A DNA stretch of 64,000 nt from Flaccisagitta enflata (GCA_965153355.1 OZ231127.1:81344001-81408000), one strand, 5' to 3'. Shown: positions 10,732 through 22,969, counted from the stretch's first letter. Program-made: numbers and translations. Notes: generated from the sequence alone by a model not told the origin.

Positions 10732-10967
10732 TATGATATATTTTGTTTTATTTCATGATATATAATGTATCTCAATGATTGTTTTGGTTTAATCATTCAA
10801 TTTATATTTCTATTATCTTTAATTTTCTATTTTGGCTCCCATTGTAACACAAGTGTTGCCATCGGAAGAACACCGTCATAAGGCCGCAAGTCGTCCCGGG
10901 CAGGAAAAAATTGTGTTACTGACAGACCGACCAATTGTTTAGCCATCAGACTATCGTCAGTTAGCTA

Positions 10968-11160
<193 letters not shown>

Positions 11161-11269
11161 GTATTGGCCGTGTATTTTTTTTTTCTTTTCTAATGGATAT
11201 CTATGAGAGGTGCTTTTTTACGCGCGTTGTCCTCCAATCAAATGACATGTCATCCCTTTGCAGGTTTTA

Positions 11270-11720
11270 TTTCTTATCTTCTTCTTGTTTTTGTCTTGAT
11301 CTTGTTCTTGTTCATGCTCCTGATGTTGTTGCTGTTCTTCTTCTTCTTCCTCTTTCTCTTCGTCTTCTTCTTTTTCCGCTTCTTCTTCTTCTTCTTCTTC
11401 TTCTTCTTCTTCTTCTTCTTCTTCTTCTTCTTCTTCTTCTTCTTCTTCTTCTTCTTCTTCTTCTTCATCTTCTTCTTCTTCTTCTTCTTCTTCTTCTTCT
11501 TTTTCTTTTTCTTCTTCTTCTTTTTCTTCTTCTTCTTTCTCTTCTTTTTTTTTCCTCCTCTCCTTTCTCTTCTTTTTCTTCTTCCTTTCTTCTTGTTCTT
11601 GTTCCTGATCTTGTTCTTGTTTTTGTAGTGGTGGCTCTTCTTTTTTATCATTTCTTTATCAACATCTTCTCCTTCTTTTGCTTTAGTCTTTCCTTTCCTT
11701 TCCTTTCTATTGACGTCATT
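11270..11720 (+). repeat. Pyrimidine tract with (TTC)n core
   Basis: Pure (TTC)n at about 11383-11500 inside roughly 450 bp of T/C-rich DNA with CTTGTT variants. Long open frames on both strands are poly-Leu, poly-Phe or poly-Lys readings of the triplet. Confidence 0.95.
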
Positions 11721-11914
11721 GACATTGATAACCAGGAGGGATTTTTTTATCCCCATTGAGATCGATAAAAAGAAAAAAAAAAGCTGTGATAACAAACAAA
11801 CTCGAATGCTGAGGTGATGCCGGCGGTGAAGGCTGTACAGTGTCCAATGGCGTGTCATTCAGAATGCTGTATTGACGAGTCGCCGGTGCGGTGACGACAG
11901 CCAGTCAGACACAA

Positions 11915-12460
11915 TAGTCGCAAAAGCGTTAGATGGTCAGCGGTACCCGATGCCCCCCAAGTTGGTGTGTGTGGGGATAAGGAAGTTGGAGGGGCTGCAG
12001 CCCCAAAGGGGCCGATGACCTATGGTTCCACATATGAAGAATTTTCTCCTCCTCCTAATTCAGAAATTTGAGCCTCGATGCTGGAATTTGAGCCTTGTGG
12101 CTGGGATTTGGGTTTTGAGGCTGGGATCTGAGCTTTGACAATGGGATTTTTGCCTCCAGATTAGGACTTTAGCCTAAAAGCTGGAAATTGAGTCTTGATG
12201 TCGGGATTTGAGCCTCATGGCTGAGGATTGAGCCTCATGGCTGAGATTTGAGCCTCATGGCTAAGATTTGAGCCTCATGGCTGGGATTTGAGCCTCATGG
12301 TGGAATTTGTGCCTCAAGGATGGAATTTGAGCCGAGGCTAGGATTGGAGCCTCAAAGCTGGAGGGGGGGAGAGACAGACAGATGGAGGAGAAGGAAGAGG
12401 AGAAAATTCCCCATATGTGAAAGCATAGGTCATCAACCCTTCAGGGCCGCTGCCCAAAAA
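11915..12460 (+). repeat. Family B repeat, full-length copy
   Basis: Left end AGTCGCAAAAGCG hairpin, then GGTCAGCGGTACCCGATGCC. An inner box AGCCCCAAAGGGGCCGATG with GACCTATG (about 12000-12032) is mirrored at the right by CATAGGTCATC and GGGCCGCTGCCC (12425-12456). Between them is a 20-25-bp minisatellite of the GGGATTTGAGCCTCATGGCT type and a purine-rich GGAGAAGG segment. The inverted boxes flank a variable tandem-repeat core. Confidence 0.88.
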
Positions 12461-12648
12461 GGCAGCAACGTTAACGCTAGTGTTAACGGTTAAAAAAATG
12501 TCAAGGGCTGTGATTTCTATCCGACTTGAATGTTAAGGAGGTTGTGAAGGCTGCAATGACGTGTCGCCGCTGAATAAATTGAAAGCCACATCAAAAGGCA
12601 TCAAATCCCACCACTACAAAAAAATTATCCATCACACCCAACTCTTTT

Positions 12649-12716
12649 CATCACCTCCTCATCACCTCCTCATCGCCTCCTCATCACCTCCTCATCACCT
12701 CCTCATCACCTCCACA
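12649..12716 (+). repeat. 11-bp CATCACCTCCT tandem repeat, six units
   Basis: Six near-perfect 11-mers, with one CATCGCCTCCT variant. No coding meaning. Confidence 0.95.
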
Positions 12717-12884
12717 TCATCTTCAATTCACCTACACAGCGCATCAGATCGCAGGAAAGGCACATTTTACAGCCTGCAGATGTACCTTTTTAATCCACGT
12801 TCAACCGACTGAAAAGCAGATTGGATTACCGGCTGTATAGGCAAAACAGCTAATAAGTTAACCAGGCAACCTACGAAAGAACCG

Positions 12885-13028
12885 AGAACCATGCCGGGTA
12901 CACGGCAGGAGCAGTTATGCCAAACTAGGTCGAAAAAGTAAAAGAAGTAAAGTATGATGGACTGATGGACGGACAAACCGACAGACAGACAGACAAAGTG
13001 GGTTGTAAAGTCGCGTGCAAACGACTGA
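12885..13028 (-). repeat. Family A copy, minus orientation, degenerate
   Basis: GCCGGGTACACGGC at the left corresponds to the right end of family A. The right side has GACAGACAAAGTGGGTTGTA then AGTCGCGTGCAAACGACT, the mutated terminal hairpin. It directly abuts the B copy that starts at 13030. Confidence 0.75.
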
Positions 13029-13029
13029 T

Positions 13030-14012
13030 AGCAGCCTAAAGGCAGTAAGTGGTCAGCGGTACCCGTGCCCTGCCTGAGGAATGTTTGATTTAGGTTGAGG
13101 GGGAGCAGGGCAGCGGCCTCGAAGGGGCCGTCCATCCGTCTGTCCGTCCATCTGTCTATCCGTCCATCCGTCCATCCGTCTGTCCATCCGTCTGTCCATC
13201 CATCCATCCATCTGTCCGTCCGTCCGTCCATCCATCCATCCATCCGTCCGTCTGTCCGTCCGTCTGTCCATCTGTCCATCTGTCCGTCCATCCGTCCATT
13301 CATCCGTCCGTCCGTCCGTCTGTCTGTCCGTCCGTCCGTCCGTCCGTCCGTCCGTCCGTCCGTCCGTCCGTCCGTCCGTCCGTCCGTCCGTCCGTCCATC
13401 CATCTGTCTGTATGTTTGTCCCCCCCTACCCCATCCTCAGGGTTTCGTCTCCTTTGGGGCCTAAAGGACCAAGATTCTGCCAAATAGCCCAAATCCAAGC
13501 AATATGGCCCAAATCTGAGCAAAATGGTCCAAATCCAAGCATAATGGCCCAAAGCCAAGCAAATGGCCCAAATGGCCAAATGGCCCAAATCTGGTCAGAA
13601 CTTAGGCATCAGAGGCCACAATAAAGGTCAAATTAAGGGTCAAAATAGTGGACCTTAGGCCAGAACTGAGGTTGTCTAGCCATTTTGCTTGGATTTGGGC
13701 CGTTATGCTTGGATTTGGGCCATTTTGCTTATATTTGGGCCATGTTGCTTGGATTTGGGCCATTCGGCAGAATTTGGATCAGAATAGGCCCCAAAGAGAC
13801 GAAAGCCCTGAGATGGGCAGAGAGAGCGGACGAGTGAACGAGCGGGCGGACGGAAGGACGCAGGCGGACGGACGGACGGACAGACGCAGACGAACAGACA
13901 GACAGACGGACAGACAGACAGACGAACGAACGAACAGACGAACGAACGAACAGACGAATTCCCCCTATGTGTTCTGGGACTTCGTCCCCTTCGGGGCCGC
14001 TTCCCAAAAAGC
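13030..14012 (+). repeat. Family B copy with palindromic core
   Basis: Left end AGCAGCCTAAAGGCAGTAAG hairpin, then GGTCAGCGGTACCCGTGCCC and GGGCAGCGGCCTCGAAGG. A ~285-bp (GTCC/ATCC/GTCT)n run (13128-13412), a long inverted repeat (13437-13822) and a (GGAC/GAAC/AGAC)n run (13826-13957) follow. It ends with TCGTCCCCTTCGGGGCCGCT and a short A-run. The two tetranucleotide runs are complementary, so nearly the whole element can fold back. Confidence 0.88.
13437..13822. repeat. ~150-bp-arm palindrome inside a B copy
   Basis: Left arm (about 13437-13581) and right arm (about 13676-13822) are imperfect reverse complements. They share CTCAGGGTTTCGTCTC, TTTGGGGCCTA, ATTCTGCC and a 22-bp minisatellite (AAATGGCCCAAATCCAAGCA). 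The loop is about 95 bp. Confidence 0.9.
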
Positions 14013-14209
14013 GTGTTCCCGAGCAGAAACTATACATCCATTGCTTTGGAGAAGAAAATAGGAAAACACAGCCATAAAGTAATACATTTTTTCTTGTTGT
14101 AAAAGTAGAGCGAAAAACGATAAAAGATAAAGTCCTCTAGACGAGGTTCAACCTGGTTGTATTATGTTGTTTACATCAATCGTAATACAAAATGACGCAG
14201 GGGCATTGA

Positions 14210-14214
<5 letters not shown>

Positions 14215-14260
<46 letters not shown>
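14215..14260 (+). repeat. (AG)n microsatellite
   Basis: About 22 AG units. Confidence 0.97.
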
Positions 14261-14262
<2 letters not shown>

Positions 14263-14339
14263 ATCCGGCAACTTTGGCACTTTTGAAAAATAAATGAGAA
14301 GCCGACGCAATATTTTATCATCGCTCTAAAGCTGCGCGG

Positions 14340-15375
14340 AGGATGAAGAGTGCAATCACATTAAGATATTTCACAAGAAGAGTGCAGTCACATTGAGATA
14401 TTAAGCTAGAAGAGTGCAGTCACATTTAGATATTAAGTGAGAAGAGTGCAGTTACGTTGTGATAAAGATATCTTGCAAAAAGAGTGCAGACACATTGAGG
14501 TATCTAGCAAGAAGAATGCGGGCATATTGAGGTATCTAGCAAGAAGAAAGCAGTCACATTAAGGTATTAAGAATTAAGAGTGCAGGCACATTGACTTTCT
14601 TACCTCTCTATCATTTGATGACGGTTGACTCCATTTCCTACATCATCTCAAACTTAGTTTAGTGTATTGACGAATGCGATGTATGCACTGTTTGGGTGCT
14701 TCAAATAGCAAAAGTTGCTTATTTCTTTTCATCCTTTTGACCTAATGTGGAGTGGCCAATTTTAGGACCCTTACCATTTTTCTTTTATCAAAAATCGTTC
14801 ATCTTCTGTTTTTTAGAAAATTGTTTTTGCAAGCCTAATTTGTATATTGCAGTGGGATATAAAAATATGCTGATCTTTTTTTAATTAGCTTTTACAAATT
14901 TCTGCTCTTTAAAGAATTGTTAATCTGCCTTTTCACAAGCTCTTTCGTAACTCATACTGTGATATCTTAATTTTTTTTTTATAAAAATCATAATTTTCTA
15001 AAACTAACAATTGTTCCTTTTGTAACAAGACTACACAGGATTTTGCTGAATTCTGGGAAATCTGAGGAAACTTTAAGGCCAAAACAAAAACGGGAGATGA
15101 AGGAATTTTGGAAAAAGGAAAATGGTCATCTTCATGATTTCTTTCACTCCGTATTGTGTTAGCGGGACGAGAAGAAAATCAAATTTTGTGCTATGCAAAG
15201 CCCCCAAATGCACTGTCTTTGTGACAAATAAAAAAAAACATTATATCAAGTAAGAAGAGTGCAGTGAGGTATCTAGCAGGAAGAGCGGAAGAGTGCAGTC
15301 ACGTTGAGGTATCTAGCAAGGAGAGTATAGTCATGTTAGGGAGCTGTTTTGCAAGAAGTGTGCAGTCACTTTGTG
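14340..15375 (+). repeat. ~36-bp GAAGAGTGCAGTCACATT minisatellite, interrupted
   Basis: About seven units (14340-14597) of GAAGAGTGCAGTCACATTGA plus GTATCTAGCAA. Then ~645 bp of unrelated DNA, then three or four further units (15245-15375). The interruption includes the dispersed element at 14684-15215 and an A-run at 15230-15239. Confidence 0.85.
14684..15215 (+). mobile_element. Dispersed inverted-end element F, copy 1
   Basis: Left end GCACTGTTTGGGTGCTTCAA then ATAGCAAAAGTTG. The right end is the inverted GTGCTATGCAAAGC with CCCCAAATGCACTG. Over its whole length it matches, in the opposite orientation, the element at 33756-34258. Shared tracts include CTTATTTCTTTTCA, ACCATTTTTCTTTTATCAA and ACTACACAGGATTTTGCTGA. 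It is non-coding, about 0.5 kb, and probably a non-autonomous DNA transposon. It has split the surrounding minisatellite. Confidence 0.8.
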
Positions 15376-16256
15376 TTTAGCTAGAAAAAAGGAAAAAATG
15401 CAATACAAGATAGAGGGAAATTCAAGATACAAGAGAAAATAGATCTTGTAAAAGAAACAAAAAAAAACTAGAAAGAATTGGTTATTAGAAGAAACGAAAC
15501 ATTTTTTTTTCTCATAAGATGGTATGACAAAAATCCGAGAACAAAGCCCGAGAAAAAATTCCATACATCTCAGATAATGAACCTCACTCTTTAAATTGCT
15601 TTATTTACATTTTGTTATTTCCGGTCCTGGCTCTGGAATACTTAAAATACTTGCCTGAATGGGAAATCTAAAAGTATTCCAGTTGAATATTTTTTTTCTC
15701 TTTTTAGCCTGCGGCGTGATATTATTTTCTCAATCAGGAAAAAGAAAAAAACAATTTTGAAAGAAAAATCTAATCCTAGTAAAGCTAGGACAATAACAGC
15801 TTCACCTAAGCAACAAGTGTTCTGAGTTTTCTCCTATGATCGAGCCATCTGTGATTTGTCTGGAATTTGCTCTGAAATACGTACCAATGAACCAGGAAAC
15901 GGACAGACGTTTTGCTTACATGATATGATAAGGGACTATTGAAAGGAGGGACAGACAGAGGTACTATGTTGGAACAAGGTACACCTATGGTGTGATACAA
16001 TTTATAAACAGAATATTTACTAAATCATTATACGGAAAGTATAAGCATGTAAAGTGACTTGATATAAATGTTTTCACTCTTTTGTTCATAGTTTCCAACC
16101 GATTAAAGATACCGATTTCAGACAGAACTCATTTTAGAGATTTTTTGATAAAGATAGTATCATCTCAAAGCGGGATATGAGGCGCATCTAATCAGATGAA
16201 AAAAAAGAGGTGATTGGAAAGGCTCAAAGGCTTCTCTCTTCATTTTGAGTGGGAGA
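15376..16256. other. AT-rich DNA, no gene seen
   Basis: No recognisable feature; homopolymer-rich. Short frames at 15331-15564 and 15806-16000 (minus) are unremarkable. Confidence 0.5.
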
Positions 16257-16490
16257 TCTTTAGTCGCGCGCTACGCGACTCTACACCCCGCTATGTCGGT
16301 CTGTCGGTTGGTTGGCCGGTCGGTTGGTCAGTTGATTGGTCGGTCGGTCAGTTGGTCCCCTTTTCACTTTTTCGGCGTTTCGAGCTATTTGAGCCTACTG
16401 CTCCTGCCCAAATGCTCAAGTGACCTTCTCCAGCACTGCTCCTGCCCACCCGCACGCGACTGGGGTAGCCGTGTATCCGGCCTTGTTTTT
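16257..16490 (+). repeat. Family A repeat, full-length copy
   Basis: Left hairpin AGTCGCGCGCTACGCGACT, CTACACCCCGCTATGTCGG, a GGTC/GGTT core, CACTTTTTCGGCGTTTCGAG, CTGCTCCTGCCC, and right end GCACGCGACTGGGGTAGCCG plus TGTATCCGGCCTTG. One of the best-preserved copies. Confidence 0.93.
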
Positions 16491-16544
16491 CAAATTTCAT
16501 CTTTTGCTTTCAAATCTCAACAACCAAACTGAGGTTGAGAAAGA

Positions 16545-16899
16545 TGAATCAAAAAAATGACGACGACCAAGGAGACATCAAGGCAAAAAATGAAACACCC
16601 ACAAAATAGGGAACCAGCAAAGATGCACCATGATGCACCGGCAGTTATTAATCAAGAAGATGACAGTGACAGAGGAAACATCAAGGCAAAAAATGAATCA
16701 TTGACACAATGGGGAAACGGCAATGATGCACCAGCAAGTAAGAATCAACAAAATAACGACAACCAAGGAGATATCAAGGTAGAAATTCAAAACACCCACA
16801 AGCTTGAGAATCGGCAATGATGCAACAGCAGTTATAAATCAAGATGATGACAGCGACGGAGAAGCCAAGGCAAAAAAATAAAACACCAATAAAATGAAT
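16545..16899 (+). repeat. ~100-bp tandem repeat, first part
   Basis: Units carry AAGGAGACATCAAGGCAAAA and GATGCACCAGCAGTTA. Matching positions near 16561 and 16757 are 196 bp apart, with alternate units at about 16665 and 16848, suggesting a dimeric higher-order unit. Related sequence resumes at 17440. Confidence 0.75.
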
Positions 16900-17330
16900 T
16901 AGCAGCCCAAAGGCGGTAAGTGGTCAGCGGTACCCGTGCCCTGCTTGAGTAGTATAATTAAATTAGAATAAACAAGTATATTAAAGAACTATAAATCTAT
17001 AAAACACAAAAAATCTGTCATCCGTCTAGCCATTCATCTATTTTATCTCAAAACTTTATCTCATTAAGACTATTCTAACCTAATTCTTAAATACGCTAAT
17101 CAACATATATAAGCTCAAATGCAAAATAGCCCAATCAAGCATATTGGCTAAATCAGCACAATGGCCCAAATCTCGTGAATCTAAGTATTAGGTAAAATGT
17201 GGTAAATTTCAAACCAAGGTAGTTTCTAACATTAAACCTTTACTTGGGTAAACAATATACTAGAGTAAACTCATTTTATAAATTTAGACCATATTACTTG
17301 AATTTGGAAGCTGTTAGCAGGTAAAGTCAA
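16900..17330 (+). repeat. Degenerate family B copy
   Basis: Well-preserved left end (AGCAGCCCAAAGGCGGTAAG, GGTCAGCGGTACCCGTGCCC), then an eroded body. The body still matches the 13.4-13.8-kb palindrome arm, for example ATAGCCCAATCAAGCATATT and AATGGCCCAAATCTCGTGAA. It is enriched in A/T changes, as expected of an old copy. It splits the flanking ~100-bp tandem array. Confidence 0.65.
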
Positions 17331-17439
17331 AACCAAACCTAGAGAACAAAAAACAGAATGGGGCAGAGGCATATTTATATGTCTTTGAAGCAGACAGAGT
17401 TCCCCTGTATTCTAGGACATTAATCCTCAGGAATATATT

Positions 17440-17600
17440 AAAAACAGTATGTCCACAGCAATTGTGAATCAAGAAAGATAATTGCACAAAGGAAACATCA
17501 AAACAAAAATGAATCGTGGCTCCAGAAAATAAGGAAAGCTGCAATGATTCTAACATCAAGCTACCAGTACAGGAAAGCCCAGTATGAATGCACCAGCAGA
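17440..17600 (+). repeat. ~100-bp tandem repeat, second part
   Basis: CACAAAGGAAACATCAAAAC and GCTGCAATGATTCTAACATC match the units at 16545-16899, beyond the intervening B copy. Confidence 0.6.
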
Positions 17601-17697
17601 GAAAAGCTACAATGACTAGCAGGCTGGGCTGGGCTGACAGCAGCGCCAGCATCATCAAAAATGAGTTGGTGAGATGGCGTGGGCAGCGTGGGGCTGG

Positions 17698-17699
17698 GC

Positions 17700-17750
<51 letters not shown>

Positions 17751-17810
17751 AACAAGCAAGCAAGCAAGCAAGAAAGAAACAAGCAAGCAAGAAAGAAACA
17801 AGAAAGAAGC

Positions 17811-17869
<59 letters not shown>

Positions 17870-17872
17870 GAG
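17698..17872 (+). repeat. (AAAG)n with (AAGC)n
   Basis: (AAAG)n 17700-17752 and 17814-17870, separated by AAGC and AAAC variants. The Lys/Arg-Lys/Glu frames are readings of the repeat. Confidence 0.97.
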
Positions 17873-17899
17873 TTCTCCAGGCGTACATACCAGTCAAGC

Positions 17900-18420
17900 A
17901 TGGTTTGGCACTGAACGGACGGACCAATGGATGGATGGATGGAATGATGGACGGACTAATAGAACCCGGTGGACGGACAAAGGCAACCAAAGAGACGTCG
18001 CAGAAAAACACTATCATACACAGGCAGAGATTGTCTTGTAAGAAAACAGACAGAGAGGATCCCATGGCTGAACTATGGGCGAAATACCAACCGGCCAATA
18101 CGAATATAAAGTTAAGCTTCACTATAGTGAATGTCAAGGAACTGGGTAAATTCATGCCTTACAGAAAAGCTGTCTTATTGCCATTTTGCCAACATAGAAA
18201 TAATTACATAATCTATCATGGGACAGTAGGTTGCAAGCCTTAAAGGCGGGTATGCCTTATTGGCGGGTGCGCTTTAGTAGTCGTCAACAAAGTTCATGAG
18301 AAAAGTGTAGGTAGCGTGGAAATAATCAAATGTCAAGGATGACAACCCTAATGAAAAAAAAGAACATTAGTGACGAACCGACCAACCGACCGACCAACGG
18401 ACAAAGGGAAAAACGAAGCA
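17900..18420 (+). repeat. GGAC/GGAT-rich fragments of A/B-type repeats
   Basis: GGAC/GGAT tetranucleotides at about 17917-17980 and GACC/CAAC tetranucleotides at about 18370-18405 look like cores of A or B elements without recognisable ends. The DNA between is unassigned. Confidence 0.4.
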
Positions 18421-18544
18421 GGCACCTAAGAACAGAACTAAGTGTCTCGCAACTCCCAAAGGACACAAACAGATCGTGGAAGACAGGCGCCAGACAGAAA
18501 AATAGACGGAAAGATCAAGATCAAGAGAGTTATTTAGCTCAAAT

Positions 18545-18600
18545 GACAGGCGAGACTAAAAGCCGACTAAAAGCCGACTAAAAGCCGACTAGAAGCTGAT
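18545..18600 (+). repeat. 12-bp GACTAAAAGCCG tandem repeat
   Basis: About four units, the last diverged. Confidence 0.85.
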
Positions 18601-18839
18601 GAAAAGATAGGACCATTACGCCGATTGCTTTGCCTTTGCTGAATTGTTCTTCTGCGACCAATTTATAATGTGATACTTATGATCTTAGTTCAAGCAAACT
18701 AATGCACCGTTTTCTGGCTTAGTGGGGACTTTTTTAAGGTTGATTAGAAGTTGACGATGAAAATCAAAGAATATTGCGCATAAGCTTGATTAAAATAGAA
18801 TCAAAAGTATCACATTATGAAGCGGTAGCACTAGAACAA

Positions 18840-19085
18840 ATCAGAAAAGTCGATCAGGCAAAGTAATCCGCGTAAGGACAAGAGACAGAGATAGAGACAG
18901 AGAAAGAATAAGGAAATAAGACGCGACGCCGACAGAGAAACACGAATCAACAGAAACACACCCTTTATGAGAAAGAGATAGAGATATGAAAAATAAAGGA
19001 AAGTGAGACAAGGATAGAGACGGACGAATTGTTAGAAACACACCGACCAAAACCCGACCAAAACCGACCAAAACCCGAGGAAAAG
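18840..19085 (+). repeat. Purine-rich DNA with ACCAAAACCCG repeats
   Basis: GAGA-rich stretches, then three ACCAAAACCCG-type units at about 19046-19080. Confidence 0.5.
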
Positions 19086-19371
19086 AACTTCCTAAAGAAG
19101 CGGCCGCATGAGACTAGTGCTAAACCTTCCCTGGGGAACTGTGGGAAGGCCTTTGAGGAGTTGCTAGACTTGCTTACCCCTTTAGTCTCTTTCTTCTATT
19201 TCTAACAACGGCAGTGACAAAAGTTGAAAGCAGCTGTAAAGGCCAGGATGAAATGATTAATTTTACTCAATTCTTTTTTTCCAATCGGACAAATGGTGAC
19301 TAACCAACTGAGTCAGTTGCACGTGAGTTTATCTTTTCTTATTCATTACGCGCTTTCAGGCCAAAATGCGT

Positions 19372-19492
19372 ATTACATTAAGAGAGTATTACATTAAAAG
19401 AGTAGTACATTAGGAGAGTATCATAATAAGAGAGAATTGAATTAAGACAGTATCACATTGAGAGAGTATTACACCAAGAGAGTAAAGGTGAA
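19372..19492 (+). repeat. ~18-bp AGAGTATTACATTAAG tandem repeat
   Basis: About six imperfect units of AGAGTATTACATTAAG(A). Confidence 0.85.
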
Positions 19493-19565
19493 TGAAGCTA
19501 TATTCAAGATGCTTTCGTTCTCTTTCCCACTGGAGATTCCCAAAATGAATTAATCGGCGCCACTA

Positions 19566-19932
19566 GATTTTTAGTCGCGTGCTACGCGACTCTACACCCC
19601 GCTTTGTCGGTCCGTCGGTCGGTCGGTCGGTCCCCTTTTAACTTTTTCGGCGTTTTTAAGCTTTTTGGGCTCACAGCTCCTTCCTAAATGCCCTTATAAA
19701 TCATTCTAAGGTCAATTTAAGTCATTTTAAGTCATTCTAAGTCTTTCTAAGTCATTTTAAGTCATATTAAGTTATATTAAGTCACCAAAGTCAATAAGGT
19801 CAATGACTCAATATGGTCATTAAAGTCATTTTAAGTAATTTTAAGTCACCTTGAGTCATTTAAACTCAATTTAAGTCATTTTAAGCTATTTATGTCCTGC
19901 ACGCGACTTATAGGTGTTGGCCTTGTTTTTTT
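19566..19932 (+). repeat. Family A copy with AAGTCATTTT minisatellite core
   Basis: Left end AGTCGCGTGCTACGCGACT and CTACACCCCGCTTTGTCGG, then a GGTC run, then ~180 bp of AAGTCATTTT/AAGTCATTCT repeats. The alternative right end is TGCACGCGACTTATAGGTGT then TGGCCTTGTTTTT. A second copy follows immediately, head to tail. Confidence 0.9.
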
Positions 19933-20689
19933 CTTTTTAATCGCGCGCTACGCGTCTCTACCCCCCCGCTAAGTCAGTCCGTCGGTTGGTAGGTTGGTTG
20001 TAGAGATGAGAGTGACGCGGCTTTTCAATCACCACCGATTTTTGGCAATTTTTCGTTATCACCACCGTTTTTTCCGTTTTTTTTTTTTCAGTGATTTCTT
20101 GGCTGCAGCTATTCCCTATTTCTATTTCTATCCCTATTTCTAAGTGATGAAAACATGATGCGAAATAAATAACAAATATTATGGTTTTAAGTGAGTACTA
20201 ATGTATACAAATTTGTGTGCCAAATCAATTTTTTTAAAATCCATTTTACTCGAAGCTCCAGGTGAGATGAAAAAAACATTAGCATGACACAAAAAAATGG
20301 TCGGTTCCTATTTAGTGCACCATTCGTGGACAGAACATTTTTTCCCTCAAGTACGATGTTGTGATGAGTTAGCAGATGATTTGGAAAAAAGTCGAAGAGA
20401 CGAAGTCCCTTCGGTCTTTTTGAGTCCTGCAGAGAAAAACGGATTTCCCTTTGTTTTATGAAGCGCTTGAGCAAGTTGATACATTTTGGGGGCAGAATGA
20501 GACTACGCATGAAATTAATAGCTAAGAAAGAGCTAATTCTCCTCTTTCAGATGACGCCAAGCAGAATTCTGTACGATCGATAGTTTTGGAGCTATGATTT
20601 TTTAAATCTTTTTTTATTTTTTCGCATTTTTCGCATTTTTCCCAAAAACGCGGAATCGAGTTAGTTGAAGTCTCTCCCTCTCTTGGTCT

Positions 20690-20990
<301 letters not shown>

Positions 20991-21356
20991 TCTTTTTTTT
21001 CTCTCCCATTCTCTTTTCCTCTCTCATTTTCTCGAGCAGCATTTACGACTTTTTTCCTACGGCGATTAGCCGCCCTTATTGGTAACAAATCAAAGAGGTG
21101 GATAGTTTTTTGGATTTTTCTTGTACATTTACAACCTCTATGTGCCATCTGAATTTTGTTCACATTGCTCCTAAACAAACAAAAATCGAGAGGCCTCACC
21201 CACACAGACTCACTCTGTGATGGTATCATTGACATCGCTAGTGACTTATGCCTTTAAATAGAAAAAAAAGGTTCTTTCATAATTTCTTCTTAGAGTATAG
21301 TTTCTGATCTATTTGACTATCTCTGTTCTTGATTGGTTCGTCTGCTAGTTTTACTT

Positions 21357-21357
<1 letters not shown>

Positions 21358-21453
<96 letters not shown>

Positions 21454-21510
21454 TCTGTCTGTCTGTCTGTTTGTCTGTCTGCCTACCATCTTCTTCTTCT
21501 TCTAATTCCT
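21358..21510 (+). repeat. (CT)n, (TCTG)n and (TTC)n microsatellite
   Basis: About 46 CT units, then TCTG and TTC units. Confidence 0.97.
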
Positions 21511-22061
21511 CATTTCTTTTTTGTTTTTCATTTTTTTTTGTTTTTTTTTTTTTTTTTGTAAATGGAATTGATGCACACAATTATTATATATTAGAGGATG
21601 ATACAATAAGACAAAGATGTTGTTGCCATATCTCATGTTGGGTAAAACAAACAGGTGCTGAGTAAAACTAGTAACAGGTACTGTTTCCTGGTCACCTAAG
21701 CAACCTCAGAATTGTGGATTTTTCTCCCTTGAAATTTGATTATGGGCAAAACTGTCCCGCCATGCATGTATTCATGAGCATCACAGCAAGTATTGTAAAG
21801 AAAAAAAAACAGCATATGGATGAGAGAAAAACGGTGAAAAACCGAAAATCCTAATCACTGAATCAGTGATTTTTGGCAATCACTCCACCATTTTTTCGGT
21901 TGGTGAATCACCAAATCTCAAGCCTAGTTGGTTGGTCTGTTGGTTGGTCGGTCTCCTTTTTATTTTTTTTTTGGCGCTTTAGAGCGTTCCTACCCAAATA
22001 CCCTAATGACCTTCTCAATCACTGCCCCTGGACTAGGGTAGCCGTGTATCCGACCTTGTTA

Positions 22062-22140
22062 GATGCGTCCTCGCATCTCTATGATAGGCTGTGTCCGTTG
22101 GTTGGATGTTTGGTTGATCAGTTGATAACGCATTCATAAA
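22062..22140 (+). repeat. Variant family A-like end with a different hairpin
   Basis: AGATGCGTCCTCGCATCT (7-bp stem) then CTATGATAGGCTGTGTCCG, a GTTGGTTGG core and GATAACGCATTC. The layout matches family A (hairpin, CTCTA, GTC-rich core) but the stem sequence is different. A relative is at 28070-28165. Confidence 0.6.
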
Positions 22141-22329
22141 AAGAATCAGAATCTTGTGTTTTTTCGTTTTGTTTTTTTTTTCAACAGAAAAGTGGAACCA
22201 ACCCAGTATGATAAGTATACACTCATTCCTAAAATGACATATATTCCTAAAATAACATCTATTTATGAAAGACATTCATTCAAAAAAAACATTCATTCAA
22301 AAGATGCATCGTTGGCCTACCTGGTCTCG

Positions 22330-22567
22330 CTAGTCGCGTGCTACGGGATTCTACACCCCGCTTTGTCGGTCCGTCGGTCCGTCAGTCCGTCGGTCCTTCG
22401 GTCCTTTGGTCCGTCGGTCTGTCTGTCCGTCCATCCGTCGGTCCATCACACTTTACTCTTTTTGGGTTTTTGCGGTATTTGGCTTCTGCCCAAATGATGG
22501 AGTGACCTCAAATATGGCCCCTGCCCACCCGCACGCGGCTGGGGTAGCCGTGTATCCGGCCTTGATT
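22330..22567 (+). repeat. Family A repeat, full-length copy
   Basis: AGTCGCGTGCTACGGGATTC (mutated hairpin), ACACCCCGCTTTGTCGG, a (GTCCGTCG)n core, TTTACTCTTTTTGGGTTTTT, and right end GCACGCGGCTGGGGTAGCCG plus TATCCGGCCTTG. Confidence 0.9.
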
Positions 22568-22903
22568 TTTCTCTGAGGTGTTTTGCTCCTGCAACTACGA
22601 CTGCTTGAGAGCGCTGAATGCATATTGGTTGAGTTCCCATTGCCAAAGGAGGCTGCCGTTGAATCTCAGAACGCTGATTGACGCTTAGACTAGGAAATAG
22701 TACAGGCAGTTGAAAGAGTACCGGTTTACAGCTGTTTGGCAACAAGGAATCTTTATTTCCTCTATGGCACTCGAATCAAGTAATAGGAGGAACAACAACA
22801 AAAACGACAACAACAACAACAACTGACGCCGGAGACGGCGCTGGATTCCGGAAATGGGGTGGAACAACGTATGGCAACATGACTTGAGACAGTGTTTATC
22901 AGG

Positions 22904-22906
<3 letters not shown>

Positions 22907-22964
<58 letters not shown>
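22907..22964 (+). repeat. (AG)n microsatellite
   Basis: About 29 AG units. The adjacent 22570-22900 has no recognised feature apart from short (AAC)n at 22796-22822. Confidence 0.97.

Positions 22965-22969
<5 letters not shown>

Noticed and set aside
12767-13588. 273-residue minus-strand frame with DGRTDGRT repeats
   Set aside because: Translation of the (GTCC/ATCC)n core and minisatellite of a B repeat.
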